A DNA stretch of 64,000 nt from Hemicentrotus pulcherrimus. Its lineage: Eukaryota; Echinodermata; Echinoidea; Camarodonta; Strongylocentrotidae. A program made the translations under genes and the position numbers. Shown in pieces: positions 52,019 to 64,000 of this stretch. The stretch covers positions 311,753 to 375,752 of the forward strand of contig BEXV01000223.1 in the NCBI GenBank assembly GCA_003118195.1, given 5' to 3'. The notes beneath the pieces were generated by a model. The model saw only the letters and a program-made list of their open reading frames with translations. It was not told the DNA's origin and did no database searches. Position 1 is the first letter of the stretch. Every line of letters begins with the position of its first letter.

Positions 52019-54044
52019 AAAGGGCGTTCTGGTCTACTTGTACTAAATTTATATTTGTAGTCTCATCCATTGCAATATCATTCCAACTTCAAAATAAAGA
52101 ATAACATTTTTGAGTGGAAGGACATTTTTATTCATATATTTGCACTGAAAAGATTATGGAGGGGCATCAATGATTAAGAAAATAAAACAGGGTGTACTTA
52201 AACATAATGTTCGATATCATGATTATTTTGTATTGTAGAAGTCAATATACATGCTGCCTTTCATTATTGTTTTGTTAAGTTATGGGTGCATATACGACAA
52301 CAAAAACAACTTAGGGTCATGGCGGTGCGTCTTAAATCTGTTACGTAATAATAGTTTTGAGTCACTTGTCTTCGCAGACAGAATGACAGGTGCATGTCAT
52401 AGGAAATATTCTTGTTGGCGCCAATTGATCAGGTGATATCGACAATCAAATATAAAAATAGTCCATTCCTAGACGGGCAGTCTACTGTAGATCCGTGTTA
52501 AATCCAGCTCCTTCCAGGTGTAATACATGGTTGACAATATAGGGGAGTGACACAGATTGAAGGCGCAGCCTGTTCCGAGATAAAGTGCGTCGTGCTGTTT
52601 ATAAACATAGAAGAATCATTATTATGAAATACTCATAACAACAAACATGTTAAAAGTTGAATGAGATCTGCACCACTGTTAGATTGTATTAATATTGAAT
52701 GTCTTCTCCGAAGCGGACCCTTGCTCACTAAAAATGAAGTGTAAGAAACTAAGGTAGAAAATAATAAATAATTCAAAAATAAATAAATAAATAATGCAGA
52801 GATCTAAACCCATACTTCAATATACGCCGTGCTCAAAGAACCGAGTTTGAAAAATATCAATGTTTTGACCACAAATTAGTAAGTATTGATGACGCTACAA
52901 AAAGTCAAATTTTAGCACCAGTTTGTTCACTGTCTTGTCTTTTAAGATAACCGTCTCGGTGAAAAAATGTTACTAACTGAAATTAACAAGATCGGTCGTT
53001 TATTTTCCACATGGTAATCAAAATAATAATGAGATTGTTTACAAATGTTATTTATTTACGTTAACCATCTTTCAAAAAATAATGTTAAGGAACATGGGCT
53101 TGTCACAGTCATCCATGTAAGCTCCCCTGTAATATTGATCTAGCAATAGATGCTTGGCGTATACATTATGCTTCTATCTCCATGCTTCTACTTTGCATAA
53201 CCCCGGTATGAACTCCATGATTCAAGTGGCATATATCCGCACGACATGAGCACTATATATGCTAAGCCTTCTTAATTAGTGACACGAAATGCATTAATTA
53301 AGGTAAATCTCTTGGAGAATGGAGAGACGGGGAGATGGGAGCGAGGCGGCAGCGTCGCGTCAACATTAGGCGGCACGTGCCAAACATGAGATTAGCGAAT
53401 AGATATGAATTAAAGACAGTGTAATGTGTATGCATGGGAAAGTGAAAGTAGCGAGTGAGTAGATGATGGAGGAAGAGATTTCGACACAGAGACAGAATGA
53501 GCATTATGATGCAGGGCTTTATAGACAGTCAAAGGGCAAATTGAGATAGCTTTGTATAGCTCCTATCTTTGAGATAATGCTGAATAAATTTTAATTTTAA
53601 TAATTATTCGAATGGTGGTTAGGGAAAAAAAGATTATCGATCTCTCCCATCTCCCTGCGCATATTAAAAAAGAAAAAGTAACGGAATGAGAATGAATGAT
53701 TACGAAGGAAGGAGATGGAAAGAAAGGGAGAGGAAAAATATTAGGGTAGGCAGGCAATGTTGTGACCTCTAATTGCACCCACGCCACTTTAGTTGACATC
53801 CACTAATTACCAGCTTCCACATTATGAATAATAATAAGTAGCTTATTAGTATGCATGAAGCATCCGGCTGCAGGGATTCGAGATCGAGCAGTCGGCTTAT
53901 TGTTTTTTGTCTGCCTTGACTTGTAATCAGAGGCATTGTATGACTATTCTCACTGGAGATGATTAACAACTATAGGGTGTAACAGTCTGTTGTCTGAAAC
54001 TTAAATTGCTTCTCTGATTGAAGTACATTGTGTATGAAGTAAAA

Positions 54045-54106
54045 GTGTGTGTGAGAGAGAGAGAGAGAGAGAGTGACAAAGGGAGATAATGTGTGTGTGT
54101 GTGTGT
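54045..54106 (+). repeat. Compound (GT)n(GA)n and (GT)n microsatellite
   Basis: GT units pass directly into GA units (54045-54073); a second GT tract follows at 54091-54106. Confidence 0.9.
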
Positions 54107-54252
54107 AACATTATAACCTTGAAATTGACGACATTTGGTTAATTTTGTCATTTCGTTTGTACCAGGTGAGATGCTTTATATCGTTTTTAAATCATTCTTT
54201 GAGAATGTATGTTTGAAAAGGACAGTAGAAACATTACTGCACCATTCAACTT

Positions 54253-54329
54253 AGGTGTGCGATACCAAGGACCTTATTAGACCATGCATGCTTAGACCAT
54301 GGAGATTATCTCCATGCTTAGACACACCT
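54253..54329. repeat. Palindromic repeat with CATGGAGAT core
   Basis: CATGGAGAT (54298-54306) is inverted as ATCTCCATG (54308-54316) around one base. Outer words AGGTGTG (54253) and CACACCT (54323-54329), and CCAAGG/CCTTGG near them, suggest a longer imperfect foldback of about 77 bp. The core is shared with 34064-34088. Confidence 0.6.
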
Positions 54330-57300
54330 CCTTGGCGGTATTTGCTCCTGTGACAATTATTGCTAAACACGAAAGTTTAACCCTGATGAACTAAAAGCGA
54401 CACTAACCCCTTAACCTTACCTAAAACCCAGTTGCAACCCTAACACCAACCCCACACCCCATGAATGTCATGTTTTTGACGAAAATAAATAAAGCCCGGA
54501 GCAAATGTCTGAGCCCCAACTTCTGAGAGGATTTCGACCAGGTATATACATTTTGAAGCTTGCAGGCAATTAAAAAAAATAGCAAATACATTTCATCATT
54601 AGAGTTTAATCGAGAAAGCGATGATTTGATGGTGGTATGCAGGTAAATTGACTAGATAACTTTTGGGTGGGTTCTGAATAAATACCAGACTTTTCTTCTC
54701 TTCTTAGAAATGATACAAAAGGGCCACTTCTCCTTTTTGGACCCCACATCAGGAGACAAAGGACGAGGGGTCAAGAAGGAGTTAGTCCGGATTTGATGAT
54801 CAGTTGTCTTTTGGGGACAATGAGCACGGTGAACAACATCCCTCCCCCTTTAAAAAAAAATCTTTCTGGAATTTCAGGATTCTTAAAAATAGACTGTTTG
54901 GTATATAAAGCACCTTTTGTGCATTAAAAGGGCCCTTATAACCACCTTTTCTACTTTATACATGTACAATTTTTGGTTAAGTCTTCAAAATTGTACAAAC
55001 ATAATCTCGGATCTCAAGAAAATCTGATGATGAAAAAGTAAATATTGTTCCCAAATATTGAGGCATAAATGAATTAATCATAATAATTATCATAATGCAA
55101 ATGCAAGTCAACAAAATAATGTAAGATAGCATGCCCATGACAAGTTTGACGATGCCGCTTCTACTCCTGATTTTAGAGTCTGAGGGAAATCTATCAAATA
55201 TTTGTTTTCTGCTTCGATACGTAGACAAAACTACAGGAATGTCAATGAATGTCATGAGTGTGAAATAAGTCAATCGCATTCCTTACCTCTTCACATTTGG
55301 ATTGAATAACTCTGATTTAGAAGGGGAAAAGGGAATAATTTGCACGTCAATATTTTACGTAGGCGTATATAAGAATTCAACTTTCCCTGAAATTCTTCTT
55401 TCAACTTTGTTCCGAAAAAGGCAAACAGAGTACAGACGACCTCCTCGTCTTTTTATTTCTTTCTGAAAGAAAAGTAAAATAGTCCGCCACGGTGTGATAA
55501 TTTTACATAAGTGAGGGAGTTGCCTCTACCTGTCAAAAGTCAATTATATTACTATCATCTGTCCTCGTCTGTCTGGCCGATATTCACAGATAATCTTATT
55601 TTAATCGCATTATTTCGCCAAGTTTTTGTGTAGAGAAGATGAAGCCGTGAAAAAGAAGAGGGTCACAGTGATTACCCCTATACCGCTGACCGAAAGTTGA
55701 CCCACAGCTCCCATCTTTACATCGGTGAACGCCCTTTCGCGCGCATACCTGAGCAGGATAGATTTGAATAGGTTTTGCGGTTCTATAATCCAGGTGAGAG
55801 GGGTTAAACGTAGGTCTAGGGGGGTTATTGTTATGTAACCTCTTTGGTGGAAACTCAAGAATGCGGAATCGATTGCCAAAAATCGATTTCCTTATGTTTT
55901 TCTACCAGTAAACAAGGATAATTTCCCACTCTGTTTCTCTGTAACTTTGTTGTATCATTTTGTTTGATTATTGATGAATGATTATTAGTTTCCCGCGCCA
56001 AAGTTTGAAAAATGGTGGTGGTGATCGAACGATTTGCTACGGCCTGGAGCCCATGTACGTGTGAAGTCTCAAGGAACAAGGATCATTGTCAGTATACTAA
56101 TAGACCTACCTGCCTATGAGCAGCAGCACTGATGTAGATTTCCACTGGGAAATGAAGTTTGCATATATTTATATTCTATTTAGATAATTATGAATTATTG
56201 GTAATGATAACGAAATTAATTATTGCACCCTTAAACGATCTAACTCTCTACGTTCATTCAATGCGCAATGCTTCAATATCCATTTAGACCTTGGATAATA
56301 ATTATGTTAGACCTTTTTTTTATTGAACCTGATGATGAAACAATTTTAGAAAACACCTTCCCCTCATAATTGGACTTCAAATACCAAGTCACTAAATTCC
56401 TGGAGAGGCTTTTTAATTCAAGCACCAATCTAAACTGCACAAGTTCAACGGTCCACAAACTTTTGGCCGCTGAAAGAGACCCAGAGAGAGAGGGGAACCC
56501 ATGCGTTTGGCGCTGCGGTGGTGTGACCTCTCACACACCTTTCCCATTCATACCGTTAACTTTGAACTTCCTGTCCCTTTTTATTTGAAAAGCAGCAAAT
56601 TTCTATTAAAGCGCGCTCAGTCAGCCCCCTTCTGCGTGCAACCTATTTCAAAAAAGTCCACAGGGGACAATAAAGGAGTCTAATAGCGGGTAGTTTGTAC
56701 TCTGAAAAGAAAGAATCGGATTGCGATCTATCACATGGCTGAGATCTCGACCACGTGGCTGTGGAAGTAGGACGATCGTCATGTTGACTTCGAGCACATG
56801 GTGAGGAGTGGAAATATCTGATTTGTTCATTCAAAATGAAAGTCTTTAACACCTGACCCTAGGCTTTGGACTACAGATTGTCACGCATATAAATTTGTGA
56901 AAAATATGAGGATAGGCCCTATTTATGCAATATGCATCCTATGAATAGAACATGTTCTGAGTATATGCTATCTGCAGTGTTACTTCGAGTTCAAGTGGCC
57001 AATTTTTTTCGATTGACAAATTGATTAGGAAGGTAATCTTTTCGAAAATACATGTAAAAGTTCCTATGTCGCATTTTAATCTCTTTCTGTTCAGCGAAAC
57101 ATGTCCTGAGTTAAAATGCATCAATTAGGATGTCACATTTTAGGGCAACAATTACAATAGTGCCATCGTATTGTAATAACAACGACCAATGCGTTGTAGA
57201 TTGGTATGTATTTATGGCGCGAATCACTATTGAATCTAATCGGATGTCTGGATGGCTCAAACAAAAGGCTGTGGTATTTGATAATATTCACCAATACCAC

Positions 57301-60300
57301 GTGGTCCGACAAGCATGCTGAGCAGTGGACCGGAAATAGCATAGGTATCGTGGCGTGTCGATTATTCATAACATGAACATATCGCGTGCCAAACTTAAAT
57401 TTGGGGGTGGACATTTTCGTGTAAGGAATGTATTCACAGAAAAGACAATTCCTGCATGGATGATTATTTTGTAGATGTACTTTCCTTACCAATTTAGACC
57501 TATAATGTAGACACCGATCACCCGGTTGTTGCCCTCAACGATGTAGGCTACTGTATCACTTTGATCTGTGAAAGACCTTTGCTGTTTTGAAAATGTGAAT
57601 CAAGGACAATTTGAATATGTTTCCTGATTCTATTTTAGAAGGGATTCGAATCGGAAGACCTACAAGACTAGTGATAGGAAATAAACCAAGGAATACCACC
57701 GCCGTCATTACCAGTTATTTGCGTAAGGCTAGCTGTTTCTACTAAAGCTGAAAAACAGACGGTCGGATACAGGTGCCTTCACTTCCTTCCTAAAACCACG
57801 TGGTGGGAATCTGATGATAGAGAGAAATAACCTCCGATCGATTGGTAAACTCTGCATGTCCTATACACATGCTTGAGACTGGCCGGCGTTTGTAATGATA
57901 CAATGAAAAGAAAATGAAAATATGCTGGGGGCTACTTAATGGATAACAACGCCATTATGTTGCCGATTACATCATAACGATTTCCAGTTGATAACCACTC
58001 CATAACATGCCTTCGACCTTCCATGCTCTCAGGCGGATGACCAGATAATGAACATTAGGGCAACGACATCGTAAAATAGAAATTCAATTTCAATAGAATT
58101 TGCAGAGACATTAAGTCATTGAAATATGTAACGCACGTGCCAATCCTCTAACAAAATCAAATGGGTTCTCATTCATGTTGATAGGAGAGGAAAATAATGT
58201 GCATGGTTACCATAAATGCCGTTACACAACAAAGAAGATTGATGGACATGGTTAGATGATCTTTTCGATTAATCACTTATCTATTGAACAATGTGATACA
58301 ATTTCGCTTATCATTAAAATCATTTTGATTGATGATTGTCGGAAGTTTGGTCCACTTTGTAGAACAAAGTATGCCCCGGGTTTGCTTTCCAGATCAGAAT
58401 TCATATTCTTTGAAACGGATGCATTATCTCTTTTTAAGCCAGTCGGATATCATTTTATTTCGTATACCAGCCAAAATAACCTTCCAAGGCTTTTAACATA
58501 ATGATTGTATTGGTAAGCATCTTGCCAATTTATGGATTCTCAGTAAAGTGTACTTATTATCTATTTGTACTCACTAAGTACCCTCAGCTTTCTATCTTAT
58601 GTTAAATTATGTCAAACTAGGCTCTCAAGGGCGGAAGAGCACTTGCCAACATTAATGGTATACCAGGTTGAAATCATATGCTAAAAGACATCTATAGATA
58701 GCTTTTGTTACATAATAATTAGTGTGCTGGGTCAAGGAAAGGGCATGACAGTTGTACAGTATAAAGCTCGAAACTTCCTAAGCGTCTTAAAAGTGACGGA
58801 AGTATGGATAACTTATTTGTGATTCTTTAAAAAGAAAAGCATTGTATAGGAAATATGGAGCTATGAAAGTGTTACAATGTCGAACCTTTGTCCCCAAGTC
58901 TGCTGTATACTTCTTTATTGATATTAGTAGCTCCTAGGTACACGTAATAAATTGATTTTTTCAGTGCTTTATCATTTTTGGAAAGCAATCATCAACCATA
59001 ATATATAGACTGTATGCATAACATTGTCTGTATCTGGTATTAGTAATACTGTTTTCTTTTATATACTTATTAAGAATGACTTATTTATATGAAAATAGAT
59101 CAATGGTATGGAAAGACCAGGAAAAAAAATCGAATACCCTAATTATCATAAAGAGAGACATATAAATCAGTCAATTCAATAATTTCTTTTACAATTCAAT
59201 CATAATCAATTATAGAAAGAGTAAAGACATATGGAATCATTTTAGTTAGTTAGAAATGATCATTTTCAATGATTTGTTTTTTAAGCTTCCTCAATAGCTT
59301 TTTGATCGTTAGAGGGAGAGAATACATAAAATGAAATCAATTTAATAAGTAACAAACTGTTCACTTTTAATTATCCACTCTATAATTCCACAAAATGGTC
59401 TTCTAATCACTTTAGACTACTGTTAGAGAGAGGGATTAAGGTCGGGCATTTTAGCCATTTTTAACTTGAAACTTTCTATTATTCACTTCTGATCCTCTTA
59501 CGCTGCAGGCTCTTGGAGTTTAAAAAAAAATCGAGGACAGGTCTTGTTCTGTATGGCTAGGCAACTAGAGAAAGAAGTCCTTCATAAGAGGGCGCAGTGT
59601 CCGGACAAAGACACCTGTTGATATCCAGTGCTATAGAGATAGAAGAAACAGACCTACCATAGTTCGCTTTATGACGTCAATGCTCCGCCTAATATTTGCT
59701 TTCCATGTTGGCTCTCACACAGGTCTCGCCCAGAATAGACACGCCAACCCATGAACCACCAACTGATTTCGGGATAAATATAGACCAAAGACAAGGGAAA
59801 TCTTAGTAAGACACCCATCTTGGGCTCCCGTTAAAATGAACCCATCTCCCTTTTCCAGGATTAGGAAAGACTTCTTTGTTCTCCGCCTCAACAAAAATTC
59901 GAACAAACCGTCTCATTTTTTCAAATCTTCCTCGTACACGTACACAAAGCCGCGGTTATTGATACGAGATGATAATTCTATTCTTAGCTGATTGTGTTTA
60001 AATATAGTTCAAGACAGTCATCTGCGTTGATATGTTACTCATTTATGAATGAGACGTAGTCTGGGAATTGACAAATTTTGAGTGAAGTGAAAATGAACTC
60101 AAGTTTTCAGACGCCCCGATGTTCAGCCACAATCAGTAATTTTATGGTCAGCTTTGTTCTAACCTATAAGACTTTTGCACTCGAAAATCACCCAAAATCA
60201 TCGATTGACGTACTTTAATTATTTGATTAATCATCTCCTTTCGTCATTACTTGTTTAATAGTTAAACCACGTGCATTATTTAGCCACCTGTCTCCTGAAA

Positions 60301-62446
60301 TGTATCCCAGTTTTGATAGGGTAACGCCTAGGCCTAGGGGAGGGGCTATGGGGGCTCGATTTACGAGTTTGGTGCCCTCAACTGCCCCCACGCAATAGCC
60401 AGCTCCCACTTCGAGAACCCTTATAACTTCTGGAACCATTGCAACGGTCATCGTTTAATCGCGGTGGTGAATAGCTTAATTTTAACAGATTTTCGAAACT
60501 GATTGGACCTAATGACCTTTTCACCTCGAAGTTTTGAAAGCCCGCATATAGGATTCCGGGTAAATCGTATAAAATTATGCAACGTGAAATATTACGAAGT
60601 AACTTCTTACAGGCTCTAGAATAATTGTCCGAAATGGACGGCGATTATGCAAGACCAGTCAATAGACGGCCTGATTGTGTTGAACCTCGAATGACCCCTA
60701 TAAGTGGCTTGTGTAATAGACTAGTCTAAAATGTCAAGACTCAATGCGCGGATTTTCTTATTTCACAGGCTTTTGTGCCATCAAGGCACGAGTCAAGTTC
60801 TTTATTCACATTTTTTTTTTCAATTTGATGTTACTATTTCCTTTTAGGCAAACATAAATAATGTCAGGTATACTGACACTAGTACAGAGAAAACATGAAC
60901 AAGGAGAGGAAAGTTGGAAGTCAGACTAGCATATTGCGAAGAGATGAGACCCTGGATTGTTACATAATGCTCTTTTCTACTCGAAGTTATCGCCAGTTCA
61001 TCGCTTTATTTAGCGTTTACGACCAGTCAATGTCGTCTTCAGATAACCAATTTTCCTGGTAATTTATCATTATTTAAATTGAACTCTATGCGTTAATTGT
61101 GTAGGACTAGGAGTAGAATCGGAGGTACATCCTTGAAAACTAAGTATCAGCCAAGATTGGAGAGAAAATGCACCCTATAATAATATGTATCATTTTAGTC
61201 AGACTTGCAGCAACTTACAGAAAAGGAAAATTTGGGAATGGGGTCGCTTCAGGGTACCTGTTAAAGACAAAAGTGCATTTGTGAATATAGACCGGGCTAC
61301 ATATACCTCTCCTGCAGCCAGGATGCAGTCAGCTTTGCACTGTTGCCATCAACTCTGCGCTGGTTACGAGCAAGAAGTTACCAATACCAGCAACTTCTTG
61401 CTACGAGTAAAATTCAGCTGTTCCTGTCTCTAATAATAGAAGCACCGTTTGTGCCATTAATATAAAGTGCCCGAAATTATCTCTTTCCGGATTTTTTCGT
61501 CTCTCAGTCTCAGCAGCAGCGGAATTATTACATTACACGATGGAACACTGTGAAACGCCGGTGTAAACAAAACCTGGCTACCTAAAAATTAAAGGAATTA
61601 TTTGATAGTCTGTGTCTGTACCTTGGCCTTAGCCCGCCCTTATATAGGTTTAAATAGTAGGCTACTGTTGTCAAACAAATTTTGTTCACTCATTGTTCGC
61701 TAGAAAAATAATCATCTGACTTATATCATGTAATCTATAGAGCTAGTGTTGTATTTATCAAACATGGGCGTTAAGGCCTACAACTACCTCACGTGTGAAG
61801 TCCGACATTTAATTGGTATATACTAACGACTACCATTCATACACATATTCTGTTGTCCTTGAGTTTATTCTTTCAACTGCATCCAAAAGAGAATTTTAGA
61901 AACTGCTTTAAAAAAAAGGTCTATCTTATCGTTCATCTGCGATTTTATAACGCCGTCATTGACGTTCTTGATGACATACGTTGAATATGTTGCTGTTAGG
62001 ACTTCAAAGGGTGATCAAACCTTTAAGAAAATTTTCTGTCGTTACGGCTGTTCGCCAGCCGAGTCGGTCCCGCCTCCACCTATCTCCCAAATCCAATCAC
62101 CATTGATCCTTTAATTACGGGCACGCGACGAAAGCGGGATCTGGCGAATTTGAGAGAATAGTTGAAGACTTCCGTTTGACGGAACCTTGGTAGATGGTGG
62201 ACAGTTTTAAGACGAAGGTTGAGGGTTCACGGAGAGGGCAATGTTGTGCACTCTGTCTAGCAAAATAAAGAGAGCCTTTGTTTTTAATTTGACGGTATAC
62301 CAGTAATTTTTGCTTCGAAAGGAAGTCTGATTTGACTCAGCAGCCCTGGGGAGGAAAACTTCACTCTGTATAGATGAACAACATTGCTCGGTATTATCGT
62401 TATACCGTCGACGTTTTAGCGAACTGCTTTCGTGGACGCTAACATT

Positions 62447-62485
62447 GGTATACCCATGGACCCTACATAAGGTCCATGGTATACC
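62447..62485. repeat. 39-bp inverted repeat with GGTATACC/CCATGG words
   Basis: GGTATACCCATGGACC (62447-62462) is inverted as GGTCCATGGTATACC (62471-62485) with one base missing and an 8-base loop. No protein-binding function is known to me for it. Confidence 0.75.
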
Positions 62486-64000
62486 CATGCAGTGATTAGT
62501 GTTCTGTTCAATTCTAAAGTAATATCAGAATTTGATCAACTTATTCAGAGAGTTAAAAATAGACGTTAAGAAAATAGAGAATGAGACTATTAGCATAGAT
62601 AAAATTTAGAAACTTCATTAGACTCAGAGAAATGCAACTGTTTGAATTACAAGTTAGTCAGAAAACAGGTATGAGGAGCGAATGATGTCGTTGCTCATAA
62701 TTTGAGAATGGGGGGGGGGATGTTATTATTATGACGACAACTTTTTGACACAACACTCAGTCTAAATAGGCCTTTACCTTTCTTTCTTTCATTCATTCAT
62801 TCTTTACTTTCTCCCACCCCATCGTTGAGCGTCACCATGACCACTTATCTTATCAAATTATACGATATTGTTTTATTTACAGAACAAAACAACGCTTTTC
62901 TTCCAGTGGGAGGTTGACAGTTCCGTACATTGTGAGTGACGTCAACAAAAAGATTAATAATTTCGTTGGACTAAAAAATAAAGTATTATCTTCTGCAACT
63001 TCCGATAATCAGCATGGGTGGTACCTTCCGGCGCTCGGAGCACGCGCCAAACATGCAAAAATCAATGCAAAAATCGATTGTTTGGGGAAACAATTTTTTC
63101 TTGCTTAACACCTTTTGTGTGATTTGCGTATTCCACAAAGTGTGTTTGAACAGAAAAACATTAAAAAGGTTATGAACTTTGAATTCTGATGATGAAATAA
63201 ATTGGCGGGCGAGTTTGGAGTTTATAAACGAGTATATGAAAAAGAGCAAATATAACAATTTTTTCATAATATTAAAAAAATATAAATGAAATGTTTACTT
63301 ATACCGTTTGCGACATGCTGTAATTATGTTTAACACAATCAAACGCAAACAAACCTTTATATAAAAGGTTTGAAATGTATAATATGTCGTGAATGTGGCT
63401 GATTTGGGGTAGCAAATTGGAATTATTCATACTAGTCCTGAATATTATCTGATAAACAGTGGATCATGACCCAACCCTGTGAGCACACCACACCCTAATA
63501 AAAGAGATCAAATTGGAATAACGATCGGGGGCTCTAGGGAAAAGAAACTAAAGAAACTGATAATTGTATTAACAACAAAATATGTCGTTTTAATGTCAAC
63601 GTCATTATGTAAATTGTAAAATGGCGTCGAATGTATTCGCTTAATTTGATGTGATAAACATTCAAACCTTAGAGTTAGTTTCTAATGTGGGGCTTGTAAT
63701 GTAAGTACATCTTTTTTACCACTTCCAGTTTCCTTGCAATTAGTAAAATGCCAATATTGCATGTTTAAAACAAAATCACCTCTGTTAATGATGTCGGCCA
63801 ATGCTTGCTGAGAAACGACTTTCATTAATTTTGTTTCTACTTCCAAAACTGTTCACCAAGTTCAGTCTCCAAACACAACAATATTACGTCTAAGATTAAT
63901 GTAGACACTTTAATGAATAGGAGACAAGGATCTTTTGTGTATCATGTTCATTCGTATGTCAAATAGAAAGATAAACGAGATGAAAATGATCGCCCCGCTT

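Larger units (their letters stand above)
44481..64000. other. Intergenic, gene-poor region right of the PIM kinase
   Basis: No exon is recognised. It holds a single N at 45521 within diverged 22-bp repeats (from 45468), a GC-rich stem-loop (45011-45037), purine microsatellites (50226-50269, 54045-54073), (GT)n (54091-54106), (AAC)n (51974-52018), (TAAA)n (52776-52794), palindromes (54253-54329, 62447-62485), a CCCTAA-like C-rich tract (about 54397-54461), 10 G (62710-62719) and several CRE octamers. The longest frames (119 codons on minus at 57133-57492, 114 codons on minus at 49160-49504) match nothing I know. Confidence 0.6.

Noticed and set aside
54397..54461. CCCTAA-like words suggesting an interstitial telomere repeat
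   Set aside because: The words are irregular (CCTTAACC, CCCTAACACC), and no run of the exact hexamer is present.
57133..57492. 119-codon Cys/His-containing frame on the minus strand
   Set aside because: The Cys and His residues do not form a recognisable zinc-finger spacing, and no adjoining exon was found.

Overview
The window is nuclear DNA of an animal. It is AT-rich, its genes are split by GT-AG introns, and it is littered with short non-autonomous transposons. The protein families (a POMGNT1-type GT13 glycosyltransferase homologue and a PIM kinase) and the repeat types (a helentron-like element with internal tandem repeats, many palindromic MITEs, C/G homopolymers inside terminal repeats) fit a marine invertebrate. 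I favour a deuterostome such as an echinoderm. That is inference and was not tested by any search.

Layout. Positions 1-3626 are the upstream flank or intron of gene 1 and carry a helentron/HINE-like element. Positions 3627-15529 (+) hold 14 exons of a 5'-incomplete POMGNT1-like gene. It encodes two tandem ILEI/PANDER-type domains followed by a GT13 domain whose key acidic residues appear to be lost. One large intron holds nested MITEs and hairpin repeats. Positions 15530-40058 carry no gene that I can support, only MITEs, one 652-base assembly gap between a G-run and a C-run, (TC)n tracts and palindromes. Positions 40059-42751 (+) hold a complete five-exon PIM-family serine/threonine kinase of 393 residues with a Ser-rich C-terminal extension and an AU-rich 3' flank. 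Positions 42752-64000 are a gene desert apart from the PIM 3' UTR.

The two genes are unrelated in function. The first belongs to the secretory-pathway O-mannosyl glycan-binding/transferase family. The second is a cytosolic or nuclear survival and growth kinase. Two observations deserve most attention. The first is the apparent double-ILEI pseudo-glycosyltransferase. The second is the PIM neighbourhood, which has two near-identical copies of a POU-dimer-like palindrome just upstream and, in the right-hand 35 kb, ten exact CRE palindromes (TGACGTCA), with none seen in the left 29 kb.
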